From assembly GCF_022682495.2 (NCBI RefSeq), contig NC_071392.1:57437459-57501458 (forward strand): a DNA stretch of 64,000 bases. Direction: 5' to 3'. Under the pieces are notes generated by a model. It searched no databases, was not told where the DNA came from, and saw only the letters and a list, made by a program, of their open reading frames with translations. Source of the stretch: Desmodus rotundus. Taxonomy: Eukaryota > Chordata > Mammalia > Chiroptera > Phyllostomidae. This document shows, piece after piece, positions 24,829 through 37,884 of this stretch. Position 1 is the stretch's first letter; every line of letters begins with the position of its first letter. The translations under genes and the position numbers were made by a program.

Positions 24829-26861
24829 GAGAAGAGCAAGCCCTTCCAAGGGGGAAAAGCAATTACCCGACCCTTTGAAATGCTGCTCACGACTTGCTCT
24901 GGAATTCTGCTTACCCCACCCTGCATTTATCTTTTTTTTTTTCTTTCACTTCCACAGTCTTGCATCTTAAACCCTGCTGAGAAGACAGGAACATATGCAG
25001 ACTCCAGGGTTGTCAAAGACTGACTTTAAGGAGCAGCCATTCCATACATTTCCCTGAGAAACAAACAGGTGTTTCCCCCTTATAGGAGAGCCATAGAAAC
25101 CCCCTCCTGGCTTACAGCAGACCCAAAATCTGCCTCTGGAGTCGCCCCCGCCCCCACTGCCACTTGCCTACTAAGAGCTATACACTGAAGAGTTCAGGAA
25201 AATAATCCAGAACACACTCAGATGAGTGGCATGAGGGCAGGGAAACACACCCAAGATCTTCCCTGAAGTCTGAATGGCACCTCCCACAGGAGATCCAGGG
25301 GTCCCTTCCCCCTGATTCCACTGGTAGCCTTCTCAATAAGAGTTGGGTCAGTGACTAATCTAAGATTGACAGCAGCCTGGCAGTCAGAGGCAGGCAGGGG
25401 CAAATCCTGTGGTGTCTTGGGACATTTGCTGACACACACATGGTCCCAGTGCTGACAATAGCCAGATTTGCAGCACAACTTGGCCCATCCTGTGTGCAGC
25501 CAAGTCTGGAGGAAACAGTTGCAAACTGTATTGCTTGTGGCTTCAAACAAGCTACTGAAGGGTAGATGTGGGTAGCACCTGACATTGGCTTACACCAGCC
25601 TCAGACATCATCAGAGCCTTTTTCAAAGGGAGAACCCAGCAAGCATGCACTAAATTCTGCTGGTAATCACACATTGTATCTCCATTTTTTTCTTTCATAT
25701 CTCTTATATTACTCTTACCTTTCCTTACCCCATTTTTCTTCTTTCCATTTCTGATTTGTGTTATTTCTTCTCTTTTATTTTCTATTTTTCCCATTTTCCT
25801 CTTTCTATTCATTACTTTTATTAGTTATTTTCCTTTGCTCCTTTCATAATCACTTTTCTTTCATTTGGTCCTCTCTTATTCTTTTGTATCCCTTTCTATA
25901 CTATTTATCTTTCTATTTTTATTATAATTTGCTCTTTTGTTGATGATTTTGCTGTTGTTGTGGAGGGTGAGGGGCTGGAATTAGTACAAGTGGGATTTAT
26001 CCCAAGGACCTAAGCAACATTGGTACAGTTGTCAAAATCAATAAATATGATATATCACATGAATGGAATAAAAGATAAAAATCACATGATCATATCAATA
26101 GATGCTGAAACAGCATTCAATAAAATCCAGCACCCATTTATGATAAAAACACTCTGCAGAGTGGGAATAGAGTGATCATACCTCTACATAATAAAGGTCT
26201 ATATTAAAAACTTACAGCCAACATCATACTCAATATGCCAAAAGTAAAAATGTTTCCCTTAAGATCAACAACAAGGCAGGAATGTCCACTTTCACTTCTC
26301 TTATTCAACATAGTACTGGAAGTCCTAGCCACAGTGATCAGATAAGAAATATAAATAAAAGGCACCCTAATTGGAAAGGAGGAAGTGAAGCTGTCATTAT
26401 TCATAGATGACATGATTGTACATAGAATATTCTATAGGCTCCACCAAAAAAAAGGTAGGTTTTTACTTGACCTAATAAATGAATTCAGCAAAGTAGCAAG
26501 ATACAGAGTCAATATTCAGAAATCATTGGCATTTTTATACACCAATAATGAAATATCAGAAAGAGAAACTAAGAAAACAATCCCATTTACTATTTCAACA
26601 GCAAAAAAGTAATTAGAAATAAATTTGACCAAGGAGACAAAAGATCTGTACTCAGAAAACTACAAGACATTGAAGAAAGAAATTGAGAAAGATACAAATA
26701 AATGGAAGCATATGCCATATTCATGAATTGGAAGAATTAACATCATTAAAACATCTGTACTACCCAAAGCACAATTATAGTCTATATAGTCAACACAATT
26801 CCTATTAAAATATCAATGGCATATTTCATAGATCTAAAACAAATATTCAAAAAGTCAACCT

Positions 26862-27046
26862 TGGCTAATGTGGCTCAGTGGATTGAGTGCTGATCTGTGA
26901 ATCAAAGGCTCACCAGTTTGATTACCAATCAGGGCACTTGCCTGGGTTGTGGGAGGTGCAGGAGAGGCAACTACACATTGATGTTTCTCTCCCTTTCTTT
27001 CTCCTTCCCTTCGTCTCTCTCTGAAAATAAATAAATATTTTTAAAA
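26862..27046 (+). mobile_element. Ves SINE nested in L1 ORF2
   Basis: The head CTTGGCTAATGTGGCTCAGTGG and B-box region GTTTGATTACCAATCAGGG precede a CACATTGATGTTTCTCTCCC block and a GAAAATAAATAAATATTTTT tail. The host L1 reading frame resumes at about 27048 (TCATATGGAGCCAGAAAAG). Confidence 0.85.
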
Positions 27047-28673
27047 AATCATATGGAGCCAGAAAAGACCCCAAGTAGCCTCAGAAATCTTGAGAAAGAA
27101 TAAGAAAGTTGCAGTGATCACAATACCTGATATCAAACTATATAACTTGGCTACCATAATCAAAACAGTCTGGTACTAGCATAAGAACAGACAGATAAAT
27201 CAATGGAAGAGAATAGAGAGCACAAAAATAAACCCAAGTCATTATGGTCAAATAATATTTTACAAAGGAGGCAACTGCATACAATGGAGTAAAGATAGCC
27301 TCTTTAATAAATGGTATTGGGATAACTGGACTGCTACATACAAAAAACAATGAAACTGGACCACTATCTTACTCCATTCACCAGAATTAACAACATGGAT
27401 GAAAGACTTAAATATAAGTTGTGATACCATAAAAATCCTAGAGGAAAACAAGCAATAAAATTTCAGATATCTTGCATAGCAATATTTTTGCTGATATATT
27501 TCCTAGGACAAGGGATGTAAAGAAAAACAAATGGGACTACATCAAATTTTTAAAAGTTTCTGCACAGCTAAAGAAGTCATCACCCAAATGAAAAGATAAC
27601 TGACTCTATGGGAGAACATATTTGCAAATGATACATCAGACAAGGGTTTAATTTCCAAAATATATAAAGAACTTACATGACTCAACACCAGGAAGAGACA
27701 ATCCAAGTTAAAAATAGGCCAAGAACCTGTATAGACACTTTTCCAATGAGGATATACAGAGGCCTAGAGAGATATGAAAAAAAATGCTCAACATCACTAG
27801 CCATCAGAGATGTGAAAATTAAAACCACAATGAAATATCACCTTAACCTGCCAAAAGAGCTATTATTAATAAATCAAAAAACAACAAATGCTGATGAAGG
27901 TGTGGGGAGAAAAGGGAACCCTAGTTGGTGGGAATGCACACTGGTGAACCCACTATGGAAAACAGTATGGTATTTCCTCAAAAAAATTAAAAATAGAACT
28001 TCCTTTTGACCCAGTGATTCTACTGCTGGTAATATATCCTAAGAATCCTAAAACACCAATTCAAAAGAATATATGCAACTCTATGTTCATAGCAGCATTA
28101 TTTACAATAGCCAAGATTTGGACAGAGCCTAAGTGCCTACGAGTAGATGAGTGGATTTTAAAAAACTGGTAAATTTATACAATGGAATACTATGCAACAG
28201 TAAAAAAAAAAAAAGGAATTCATACCTTTTATGACAGCATGGATGGAACTTGAGACTATTTTCCTAAGTAAAATAATCCAGTTGGTGAAAGACAAATACC
28301 ATATGATCTCCTTTATAAGTGGAATCTAATGAACAAAATAAATAATCAAAATAGAACCAGAGGCATAGAAACAAAGGACAGACTGACAGCTTTAAGAGGG
28401 AAGTGGGAGTTGGGGACTAGTTGAGATAACGTGAGGGGATTAGTCAAAGAACATATGAATGACCCATTGACATGGACAATGGTCTGAGGATTGTGGGAGC
28501 TGGGAGTGGGCTAGGTTGAGGGGAAAAATGGGGGAAACTTGTGAAAACTGTAATAGTATAGACAATAAAATATTTAAATTTATAACAAAATAAAATGACA
28601 AAAAAGAAAGTTAAAAAAGAGGTATTTTTGTTAGAGTAAGAAATAAAGAAATGTGATAAAATGGAAGAGTTAT

Positions 28674-28815
28674 AACAGAAATGATTGATTTTCTCCGTAT
28701 TTATGTATTTATTGTTCAAGTGCAAGTACTTATTATAGTACTTATTGAAGGAAATATAGTATAATATAATAAGTACTGAATTCCTGATACTTTTTACCTT
28801 CCAGTCATTTCTGTT
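28674..28815. repeat. Small palindromic (MITE-like) element
   Basis: Two nested inverted repeats share nearly one centre. The outer arms are AACAGAAATGATTG (28674-28687) against 28802-28815 (13 of 14). The inner arms are AGTACTTATTATA (28725-28737) against 28765-28777 (13 of 13). The unit is AT-rich and non-coding. Confidence 0.45.
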
Positions 28816-28894
28816 GTTCACAAATTTTTTGTTTATAGTTGTCCGATTGTTGCTGTCTCCTCTCTCTCCATCTCCCTCTCTTTCCTTTTCCTCT

Positions 28895-29760
28895 TGTCAT
28901 GGAACCACACCAGTTCTGTTCTGAACAACTGTGGGGTTTGATTTCCCACCACAAAGAACTGTGACTCCCAATGCAAGAATTTTGTGTAAAAGGGAAGGAG
29001 TTGTTTATTTAAAGGTTATACAGATTTAGGATAATGGCAGATTTCTGCCCTTAAGTCCCTCCCTTTAAAAAACAAAAAAAACAAAAAAACCCAGAACACA
29101 CAATCCTGCCTTTCTCTGCTAAAGCAAGACAGTTTCAGAATACACCACTCAGAGGTACCATCTTTCAGAAAAGCAGAAGTCTGCAGCTCAGCATTCCTGG
29201 TCACAGTTCAGCTATAAGCATCTCTCAGGCCTCTGTATGGCCAGGCAGGTCCCCTGCAGCACTGCCAGCTCTGCCACCATCTTCTCCAGGCAGAATTCCT
29301 GACTTTGTGGCAGACTCAGTGACTTCATGGCTCTTCTCCCCTTGACCTTTGCCCTGCCCTAATTTAAATGTTTGGTTTGGAACTTCCTATGTGATCTCAT
29401 ATTCGTCCTTCCCATGGTGCGATAGTGCCTGCCATCTTTGTCAGTTCCCCAGAATCTCTTACCCTTTTTAGGCTTCCATCTTTAGTCCAGGCAAGAGTCC
29501 CCAGTGTCACAAGGGCATCCAGGGTGTGCATCTGCCCCTGCCTGACATGCAGGCACTGTATGAGCTCCCCCTCTGGCTATGTCATCAGTCACTGTAGTTC
29601 TGAGTCCTGTATTCAACTGGCCCTGGGCAGCAGCCCTCCTACCCTTCAGGAAAGCATGGCTATTAACTTTCCTTTGTTATGCAATGTATCTTAAATGCTG
29701 TATCTTCTGCTCTGCAGGCACCACACCTCAGCCCAATGCCTCCTGAAGGCAGGATTGTGG
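28895..29760 (-). mobile_element. LTR-like block, right boundary unresolved
   Basis: On the minus strand it ends ...GTGGTTCCATGACA. An AATAAA (complement at 29004-29009) lies about 110 nt before that end, a usual U5 spacing. No clear TG start or flanking duplication was found on the right side, so class and extent are uncertain. It lies next to the RPN1 retrocopy. Confidence 0.4.
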
Positions 29761-29984
29761 GGGTGTTCCCCTATTATCTGTACCCTTCTATACTCTCTCT
29801 CCCCCTCCTCTCAAAAAATCTATAAAAGGAAAAAAATAGACAAATGATGGGCCCTGTGATCAGGCGGCTCGCACATTGCCCTGGAGGTGAGGTCCTTCTT
29901 CCCTGTGTGCCACCACCCTGTGACACCAGCCTGTCCCCAGTGAGCAGCTGCACAGCAGCTAGCAGCAGGGAAGACCTACAGCTT

Positions 29985-31404
29985 GTGCCTCAGCTCGGTA
30001 CAGGTTATGGTACAGGTTACCTCCCTACCAGCTGCTTCTGCACCTGCTGCTCTGGGCCTGGGCCCTGACAGGGGCCTATAGACAGTGCCTATCCTGATGC
30101 ACTCATGTTGGTAAATGTGTATGTGAAGCACATAGTGGACCTGAGCTGCCACATGGTTAAGGTGATGGTCGAGGTGGTCCTGGCACACCCTGGAGGCAGC
30201 TCCACATCCCATGCCACCTCCTTGCTTTTGGCTTTGGAGCTGGAGCTTGAGGGCTGTCTGGCACACTTCCTTGTGCTGGTGAAAGGAAGAGATGAGGAGG
30301 AGAACAATCTGGAAGTATGAGAAAGCAAAAATTTCAGTAATTTTGGAAACAGTCTATACCCATGTGCTTCAGCCATATCCAACCCAGATCACTCAATCAA
30401 AGAAATAGTTTGTTGTGTTTGAGGGCAATGATTATTTCTATTCTTCCTCTCCAACAAAGACACAAACTACGTGTGAAGTTTGCCTCTTGAAATATAGAGA
30501 ACTACAACAAGTTGGGAAACCCCATGTGACCCTAGGATCTCTTGGATTATGGACCTTTCAGACATGACCCTACCTATAGTCAGGATACTTTTAAAGTACA
30601 TTATGAGAACAGCACTTTCCTTACTATCATCACCATGACCAAGTCATTAAGGTCTCTTACTCAGGTAATATTGTTGTGGAGGAAAATGTGGACTTGAAGC
30701 ACACAGGGACTGTGCTTAAAGGGCCTTTTCCATGCTTCCATTTCCAGAGACAGCCAGATAGTGGTATATCCTCCATTCATTCTTTTAAGACCATCCTCCC
30801 TACTGCTGCTCAGGATATTTATTACCAGGATGAGATTGGAAATATTTCTACCAGCCACCTCTTTACTCTGGATGACTCCATAGAGATGGAAGTTTGGCCT
30901 CATTTTCTTCTTTTAGGAGGGTGGAAGACCCAGCACATCATTGGCTACAGCCTCCCAGGTTATGAGTACCTCTATAATTTGGGTGACCAGTATGCACTGA
31001 AGATGAGGTTTGTTGACTATGTGTTTGATGAACAAGATATAAATATCATCTTGCTCGAATGAGCTGGGATCATCCAAGTTGATGATCCCTATGAAATTAC
31101 CTATGACCCACATGAGCTGCACTACACCTACCTGGATATATTTAGCTGTCCTTTGTTGCCTACAAAAAATATCTGGTAGATCAGCATATTCAGGACATCA
31201 TGGTGCACTACATGTCCAACAAGGTGCCAATGCTGCAGGAGCCCCTGATGGTAGTGGCTGCTTTCTATATCATGTTCTTAACAGTCATCATCTATGTCAT
31301 CTATGGCAGGACTTTTCTATTACAAAAGATCTGGCCATGGAACCAGAATGAAGGTGACCTGTATTAAAAAGCAGGTCTTGACCCTCAACAAGAGAATAGG
31401 TCTG
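29985..31404 (+). pseudogene. RPN1: RPN1 (ribophorin I) processed retrocopy, 5' part
   Basis: RPN1 is a subunit of the ER oligosaccharyltransferase that N-glycosylates proteins. Matching segments appear in order without introns: [10 protein letters not shown] at about 30138, DEEENNLEV at 30291-30317, [18 protein letters not shown] at 30676, then [47 protein letters not shown] at 30961-31018, YYKRSG-containing cytosolic-side sequence, and VLTLNKRIGL-like at 31375-31403. The signal-peptide end is poorly preserved. There are many frameshifts and stops, for example a stop at 30318. At 31404 a full-length L1 interrupts the copy; the rest is at 38146. It is much older than the CSDE1 copy. Confidence 0.9.
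31391..31404. repeat. Target-site duplication, left copy (L1 in RPN1 retrocopy)
   Basis: AGAGAATAGGTCTG, identical to 38146-38159. It is part of the RPN1 codons for the KRIGL region. Confidence 0.9.
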
Positions 31405-32002
31405 GATTATTGGGAAGATGGTGGCGAGATAGGTGGGAGTGGAGTCCACTTCCCCTCAACAACAGTGAAATACCTAGCTGATCTGAGGAGCAGAGCGAAC
31501 AGCCAACAGTATTCCAGCATATATGAAGATCGGAGACCAAAGATAGAGGACATTGAAAGATCTGACGGTAAGAAGAGTGCTTAAGGACAATAAGGTCCCC
31601 CAGACCTGCTTGGGGACCAGGGCGGCTGAAGCCCCGGCCCAGGTGCAGGGTCTGCTGCAGGATTCTTGGGAGAGAGCCAGGCTGAGCTGTGAGCATCCAG
31701 ATGCTTGTTTGGACCAGGGGGGCTTGAATAGGAAGAATTTCTCAAAAAGAAAAAGAAAATAGAGGCACTCAGGGGCTAGTTAGAGAACTCTCAGCAGCAG
31801 CCGAGGCCTCTGGGTGCCCCTCCCCCCTCAGCCCCTGGACTGTGAACACTGGATAAGCAGCCCCGGCACTCACCTGAAGCGTGGTTGCGCGCACCCAGAT
31901 TAGTGGACCGGGGGCCCACATCTGAAACCCCAGTGGGGCACCCACACCTGAAACCTCAGGTGGGTGCACATCCGGAGCAGAAAACTACCTGCCCCACCCA
32001 CA

Positions 32003-32140
32003 GGCCCAAAACAGCAGACCCAAGGGCCACGTGACTCAGGCCCAAAGTGGCTGAATCGGCCAGCTGCACTCAACTCAGACCCAAAGCAGCTGGATTGGCC
32101 AGCCTCCTGAGACCCAGGCCCAAAGCAGCAGATCTGCCCA
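32003..32140 (+). repeat. 39-bp minisatellite within L1 5'UTR
   Basis: GGCCCAAA/GACCCAAA units start at 32003, 32039, 32078 and 32117 (offsets 36, 39, 39), each followed by a CAGC/TGGC-containing core. Confidence 0.75.
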
Positions 32141-33091
32141 TCAACAGCCTGGCTGCCTGCAAGGGACCACACCTAAAACTCCTACCTAACGCCTGCGCAC
32201 AAAGACCTGGAGGGCCTACTGGCTCTCTAGACAAAAGCAGAACACCCAGCAGAGGGGAGGTGCAGGACTAGGGGAGACTGCATTCCCCGGAAAGACTCGA
32301 CCCAGTAGGGGGCTGAACTACCCCATACCAGCACTGAGAGCCCCTAGCATCTAAGACAGCAAAGAGCAAGAAGGTAGAGTGTGACTTGCCCCTAACTGGT
32401 GCAACTCAAGGACAGCACAACTGGTTAACTAAAGGCCTAGTGGGGAGCAGAAGGACCCTGAGAAACTGGACTGGAGGCTAAACAACAGCGAAGAGTGTGG
32501 CTCAGGAAGGGAGAAAAGTGAAACCAATCCTTCCAACCACCCCCTCCCATTCCACAGACAGGAACACCAGCAGAATTAACCTGACGGGTTTAAAGCCAGC
32601 AGAAGACTTTTTTTTTTTCCTTTCCTCCTTTCCCCTGAATCCCTTCTTCCTTTCTGTCCTTCTTTCTTTTCTTTTAGTCCTCCTTCCTTCCATCCTTTAC
32701 TTTTTTATGCCCTCTCCCTGCCTTCTTTTATTTATTCCTTTGTTTTAATTTTTGTTAAAATTTCTTCTTATCTTGCCTCTGATCTTTATTTATTCCCTCT
32801 TCCTTCCTTTCCTTTCCTATTCCCTTTTTCCCTCCTTCCCTTCTTTTTTTTCTTCCCCCCTTTCTCTTTTTCCCACAGGTGGGACAACAAAACCTGGAGT
32901 GCTGAAAAGACCAGAGTTAGACCCTGTTACACCCATAAAGGTCAGCTCAAGACCAGTGAGCACAGGAGATTAAGGAGACAGCACCACTGAATTCCACTGG
33001 AATTCTAACATAGAAATACCTACCACAAATCCAGGGAGTAAGAATAGATCAATTTAAGAAGCAGAGGCTAACAAGAAGAGTCTCACAATCA

Positions 33092-34021
33092 ATGGGGGGA
33101 CAAAGAAGCAATCCCCAAATGAAAGGAAAGGAGGAAGCCTCAGAAAGAAATCTAACTGAAAAAGAGGCAAGTCAACTAACAGATAGTGACTTCAAAGCAA
33201 TGGTTATCAGGAAGCTCACTGAGCTCTCTGAGCTCACAGAGAACTACCAGAAACTACAGGGAAACTACAATGAACTCACTGCAAACTATATCAACATGAA
33301 AAAGGAAATAGAAATTATCAACAAGGGCCAAGAGGAAATGAAGAATACAATTTCTGAATTGAAGAACACAGTAGAAGGAATGAAAAGCAGACTTCATGAA
33401 GCAGAGGATCAGATGAGCGAGCTGGAGGACAAAGTAGAAAAAAAGACACAGAAAGAGCAAGAACAGGAAAAGAGGCTCAGAAAGAATGAAGAGGCAATAA
33501 GGGAAATGCAGGACAACATGAAACGTAACAATATCCGTACAATAGGAGTACCAGAGGAGAAGAAGAAGAGCAAGGCATAGAAAACCTGTTTGAAAAAGTA
33601 ATGATGGAAAATTTCCCTAATATGAGGAGAGAAAAAGTCACCCAAATCCAGGAAACACAGAGTCCCAAGAAAGAGGAACACAAAGAGGCCCACTGGAAGA
33701 CACATCATAATTAAAATGGCAAAATTCCAAGAGAAAGAGAGGATCTTAGGGGCAGCAAGGGAGAAAGAGGAAGTAACATACAAGTGAGCCCCAATAAGGT
33801 TAGCAACTGACTTCTCAATGGAAATGCTCCAAGCCAGAAGAGAATGGCAAAAAAGATTCCAAGGAATGAGAACCAGAGACCTTCGACCAAGGCTACTTTA
33901 CCCAGCAAGTCTCTCAAACAAGATAGAAGGCCAAATAAAGAGCTTCCCAGACAAAAGAAGTCTAAAAGAATACACATCCACCAAACCAGCTCTGCAAGAG
34001 ATGCTAAAGGGAATGCTTTAA
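33092..34021 (+). pseudogene. L1 ORF1 (RNA-binding chaperone), frameshifted
   Basis: It begins MGGQRSNPQMKGKEEASERN. Residues about 40-140 form a heptad-rich coiled coil (ELTENYQKLQGNYNELTANY and following). The segment RNNIRTIGVPE at about residues 148-158 marks the entry to the RRM domain. A frameshift in the purine run at about 33555 ends the open frame at 33580. The remainder continues in another frame (MENFPNMRREK, then FSMEMLQARREWQKRF from 33812, then KPALQEMLKGML to the stop at 34019-34021), with an additional TGA at about 33785. Confidence 0.9.
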
Positions 34022-34073
34022 GGAAAGGAAGGAAAAGAGAAAGACAGAGGAACACCGGTAGGAAAAAATGGCA

Positions 34074-37000
34074 ATGAATAACTACCTATCGATAATGACC
34101 TTAAACATAAATGGAATAAATGCTCCAATCAAAGACATATAATAGCTGAATGGATAAGAAAACATGACCCACACATATGCTGCCTACAAGAGACCCATGT
34201 CAGGACAAAAGACTTACACAGACTGAAAGTGAAGGAAACAAATTTGCTGGAAACAAATTTTCCAAGCAAACGGACAGGAAAAGAAAAAGCAGGGGTAGCA
34301 ATACTCATATCAGACAAAATAGACTTCCAAAGAAGGGACATAAAGAGAGACCCAGAAGGTCACTTCTAATACTCAAAGGAAGAATCCACCAAGAAGACAT
34401 AAACATTGTAAATATATATGCACCCAACATAGGAGCACCGAAATACATAAAGAAAATCTTGGAGGACTTCCAGAAAGATATTGACAGCAATACAATTAGA
34501 GTAGGGGACGTTAATACCCCAATGTCAAAAATGGACAGGTCTTCCAAACAAAAGATCAACAAAGATATTGTGTCACTTAACAATACCCTAGAGGAAATGG
34601 ACTTAACTGATATATATAGAGCTTTTCATCCCAAAGAAGCAAAAATACATATTCTTTTCAAGTGTACATGGAACATTTTCAAAGATAGACCACATGATAG
34701 GACACAAAGCATAAACAAATTCAAGAAAATTGAAAGCATATAAAGCTTTTTCTCTGACCACAAGGGACTGAAACTAGAAACCAACCCCAAAGGAAAAAAC
34801 CCAAAATACTAAAAATCATGGAGACTGAATAGCATGCTATTAAACAATGAATGGGTCAAGAACGAGATTAGGGAAGAAACCTAAAACTTTCTGGAAAAAA
34901 ATGAAAATGAACTCACAGCAACCCAAACCTATGGGACACAGCAACGGCAGTCTTGAGAGGGAAGTTCATAGCAATACAGGCCTACCTGAAAAAGATAGAA
35001 ACATTTCAAACAAACAACCTAACCCGATGCCTACAAGAACTCGAGGAACAACAATAAAGACAGCCCAGAGCAAGCAAAGGAAGGAAATAACAAAGATCAG
35101 AGCATAGTTAAATGACATAGGGAATGAAAGCACAATTCTAAGGATCAATGAATCCAGGAGCTGGTTCTTTGAAAAGATAAACAAAATCGACAAGCCTTTA
35201 AGTAGGCTCCTCAAGAAAAAAAGAGAGAGGATCCAAATAAACATAATTAGAAATGAAAGAGTACAGATTACAACTGATACCACAGAAATACAAAGATTGT
35301 AAGAAATTACTACAAAGAACTGTATGCCAATAAATTTGAAAACGTAGATAAAATGGACACATTTCTAGAAAAATATGATCTTCCAACACTGAATGAAGAA
35401 GAAGCAGAGCACCTTAACAGACCAATAACAGCAGATGAAATTGAAGAAGTCATCAAAAAACTCACAGCACACAAAAGCCCTGGACCAGATGGTTTCACAG
35501 GAGAACTCTACAAAGCATTTAAAGAAGAGCTAACCCCTATCCTTCACAGACTATTTGAAAAAATCCAAAGTGATGGAAGACTCCCAAACTCTTTTTATGA
35601 AGCCAACATCATCCTAATACCAAAACCAGATAAAGACACAACAAAGAAAGAAAACTTCAGGCCAATATCGCTGATAACATAGACGCTAAAATTCTCAACA
35701 AAATATTGGCGAACCACATCCAGCAATACATTAAAAAGATCATACACCATGACTAATTGGGATTCATCCCAGGGATGCAAGGATGGTATATTTGCAAATC
35801 AATAAACATAATACATCACATCAACAACACCACAGACAAAACTCATATGATCATATCAATAGATGCAGAAAAAGCCTCTGATAAGGTAGAGCACCCACTT
35901 CTGATAAAAACACTCAGCAAAGTGGGAATAAAGGGAGCATTCTTCAACACAATAAAGGCCATATATGAGAGACCTACAGCCAACATCGTACTCAGTGGAC
36001 AAAACTTAGAGCTTTCCCACTAAGATCAGGAACAAGACAAGGATGCCCTCTCTCACCACTCCTATTCAACATAGTATTGGAAGTCCTAGCCACAGCAATC
36101 AGACAAGAAAAAGCAATAAAAGGCATCCAAATTGGAAAGGAGGAAATGAACTGTCACTGTTTGCACATGACATGATAGTGTACATGCAAAATCCTACAGA
36201 CTCCACCAAAAAACTACTCGACCTAATAAATTAATTTGGCAAAACAGCTGTATACAAAGTCAATACTCAGAAATCAAAGGCATTCCTGTACACCAACAAC
36301 AAAACAGCAGAGACAGAAATCAGGAAAAAAAATCCCATTTGATATAGCAAGAAGAATAATGAAGTACCTAGGAATAAACCTAACCAAGGAGGTAAAAGAC
36401 CTGGACTCAGAAAACTACACAACACTGAAGAAATTAAGGAAGACACAAACAAATGGAAGCATGTACCATGCTCATGGATTGGAAGAATTAACATCATCAA
36501 AATGGTCATACTACCCAAAGTGATTTATAGATTCAATGCAATCCCTATTAGAGTACCCATGACATATTTCACAAATATAGAATGAACATTTCAGAAATTT
36601 ATATGGAACCACGAATGACCCCCAATAGCTGCAGGAATTTTGAGAAAGAAATACAAAGCAGGAGGGATCACAATTCCTGATATCAAACTGTATTATAAGG
36701 CCACTCTAATCAAAACAGCCTGGTACTGGCATAAAAACAGGCACATAGACCAATGGAACAGAACAGAGAGCCCAGAAATAAATTCAAGTCTTTACAGTCA
36801 ATTAATATTTGCCAAAGGAGGCAGGAGCATAAAATGGAGCAAAAACAGCCTCTTCAAAAGATGGTGTTGGGAGATTTGGACAGCTACATGCAAAAAAATG
36901 AAACTCGATCACCAACTTGTGCCATACACAAAAATAAACTCAAGATGGATAAAAGACTTAAATATAAGTCATAACACCATAAAAATCCTCGAGGAAAACA

Positions 37001-37884
37001 TTGGCAGGAAAATCTCAGACATTCCATGCAGCAACATCCTCAGAGAGATGTCCCCTAAAGCAAGGGACATAAAGGAAAGAATAAACAAGTGGGACCTCAT
37101 CAAAATAAAAAGCTTCTGCATTGCTAAAGAAAACAGCACCAAATTACAAAGAGAACCAACAGTATGGGAAAACATATTTGCTAATGATACCTCAGTCAAG
37201 GGCCTGATCTCCAAAATATATAAAGAACTTACACAACTCCACTCCAGGAAGACAAACAACCCAATTAAAAAATGGGCAAAGGACTTGAACACACCTTTCT
37301 CTAAGGAAGACATACAGACGGCCCAGAGACATATGAAAAAATGCTCAGTATCACTAGCCATCAGAGAGATGCAAATTAAAACCACAATGAGGTACCATCT
37401 CACACCAGTCAGAGTGGCCAACATAAACAAATCCACAAACAAATGTTGGAGAGGATGCGGAGAAAAGGGAACCCTAGTGCACTGTTGGTGGGAATGCAGA
37501 CTGGTGAGGCCACTGTGGAAAACAGTATGGAATTTCCTCAGAAAAATAAAAATGGAACTTCCCTTTGACCCAGCAATTCCGCTGCTGGGATTATACCCTA
37601 AGAACCCTGAAACACCAATCCATAAGTACCTGTGCACCCCAATGTTCATAGCAGCAAAATTTACAATAGCCAAGTACTGCAAGCAACCTAAGTGCCCATC
37701 AGCAAACGAGTGGATCCAGAAACGATGGTAGATTTACACAATGGAATTCTATGCAGCAGAGAGAAAGAAGGAGCTTATACCCTTTGCAACAGCATGGATG
37801 GAACTGGAGAGCATTATGCTAAATGAAATAAGCCAGGCAGTGAGGGACAAATACCGTATGATCTCACCTTTAACTGGAACATAA
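34074..37884 (+). pseudogene. L1 ORF2 (endonuclease-reverse transcriptase), broken
   Basis: It begins MNNYLSIMTLNINGINAPI (endonuclease). EN segments INIVNIYAPNIGAPKYIKKI and RVGDVNTPMSKMDRSSKQK follow near 34400-34560. The RT palm includes [14 protein letters not shown] (35473-35514) and [13 protein letters not shown] sequence. The usual FADD box reads LFAHDMIVY at about 36160-36186, so the first catalytic aspartate is lost. The last open piece, 36640-37731, has the C-terminal CX3CX7HX4C motif ([18 protein letters not shown]). A TAG at 37729-37731 precedes the family stop at 37882-37884. Many frameshifts. Confidence 0.9.

Larger units (their letters stand above)
24108..28590 (+). mobile_element. 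L1 with 5'UTR and 3' half, centre deleted
   Basis: The 5' end is GTGCAAGATGGCTGTAG (24111). The 5'UTR continues to a long pyrimidine-rich stretch (about 25680-25945) of the kind that precedes ORF1. At about 25960 the sequence jumps into the ORF2 RT domain (palm). The run DDMIVH at 26408 gives LFIDDMIV, so the catalytic aspartate pair is present. ORF2 then continues through the C-terminal part, with NADEGVGRKGNPSWWEC at 27885-27940 where the C-rich motif has lost residues, to a 3'UTR ending AATAAAATATTTAAATT at about 28565. ORF1 and the ORF2 endonuclease are missing. A Ves SINE (26862) and a short L1 3' end (24709) are nested in it. Confidence 0.75.

Noticed and set aside
29425..29694. 89-codon plus-strand cysteine-rich frame
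   Set aside because: Lies antisense in an LTR-like block; no recognisable domain.
33409..33783. 124-codon hydrophobic minus-strand frame resembling a membrane protein
   Set aside because: Complement of purine-rich L1 ORF1; antisense of Lys/Glu codons yields Phe/Leu/Ser codons.
36969..37682. 237-codon minus-strand open frame
   Set aside because: Antisense shadow of the L1 ORF2 C-terminal part.
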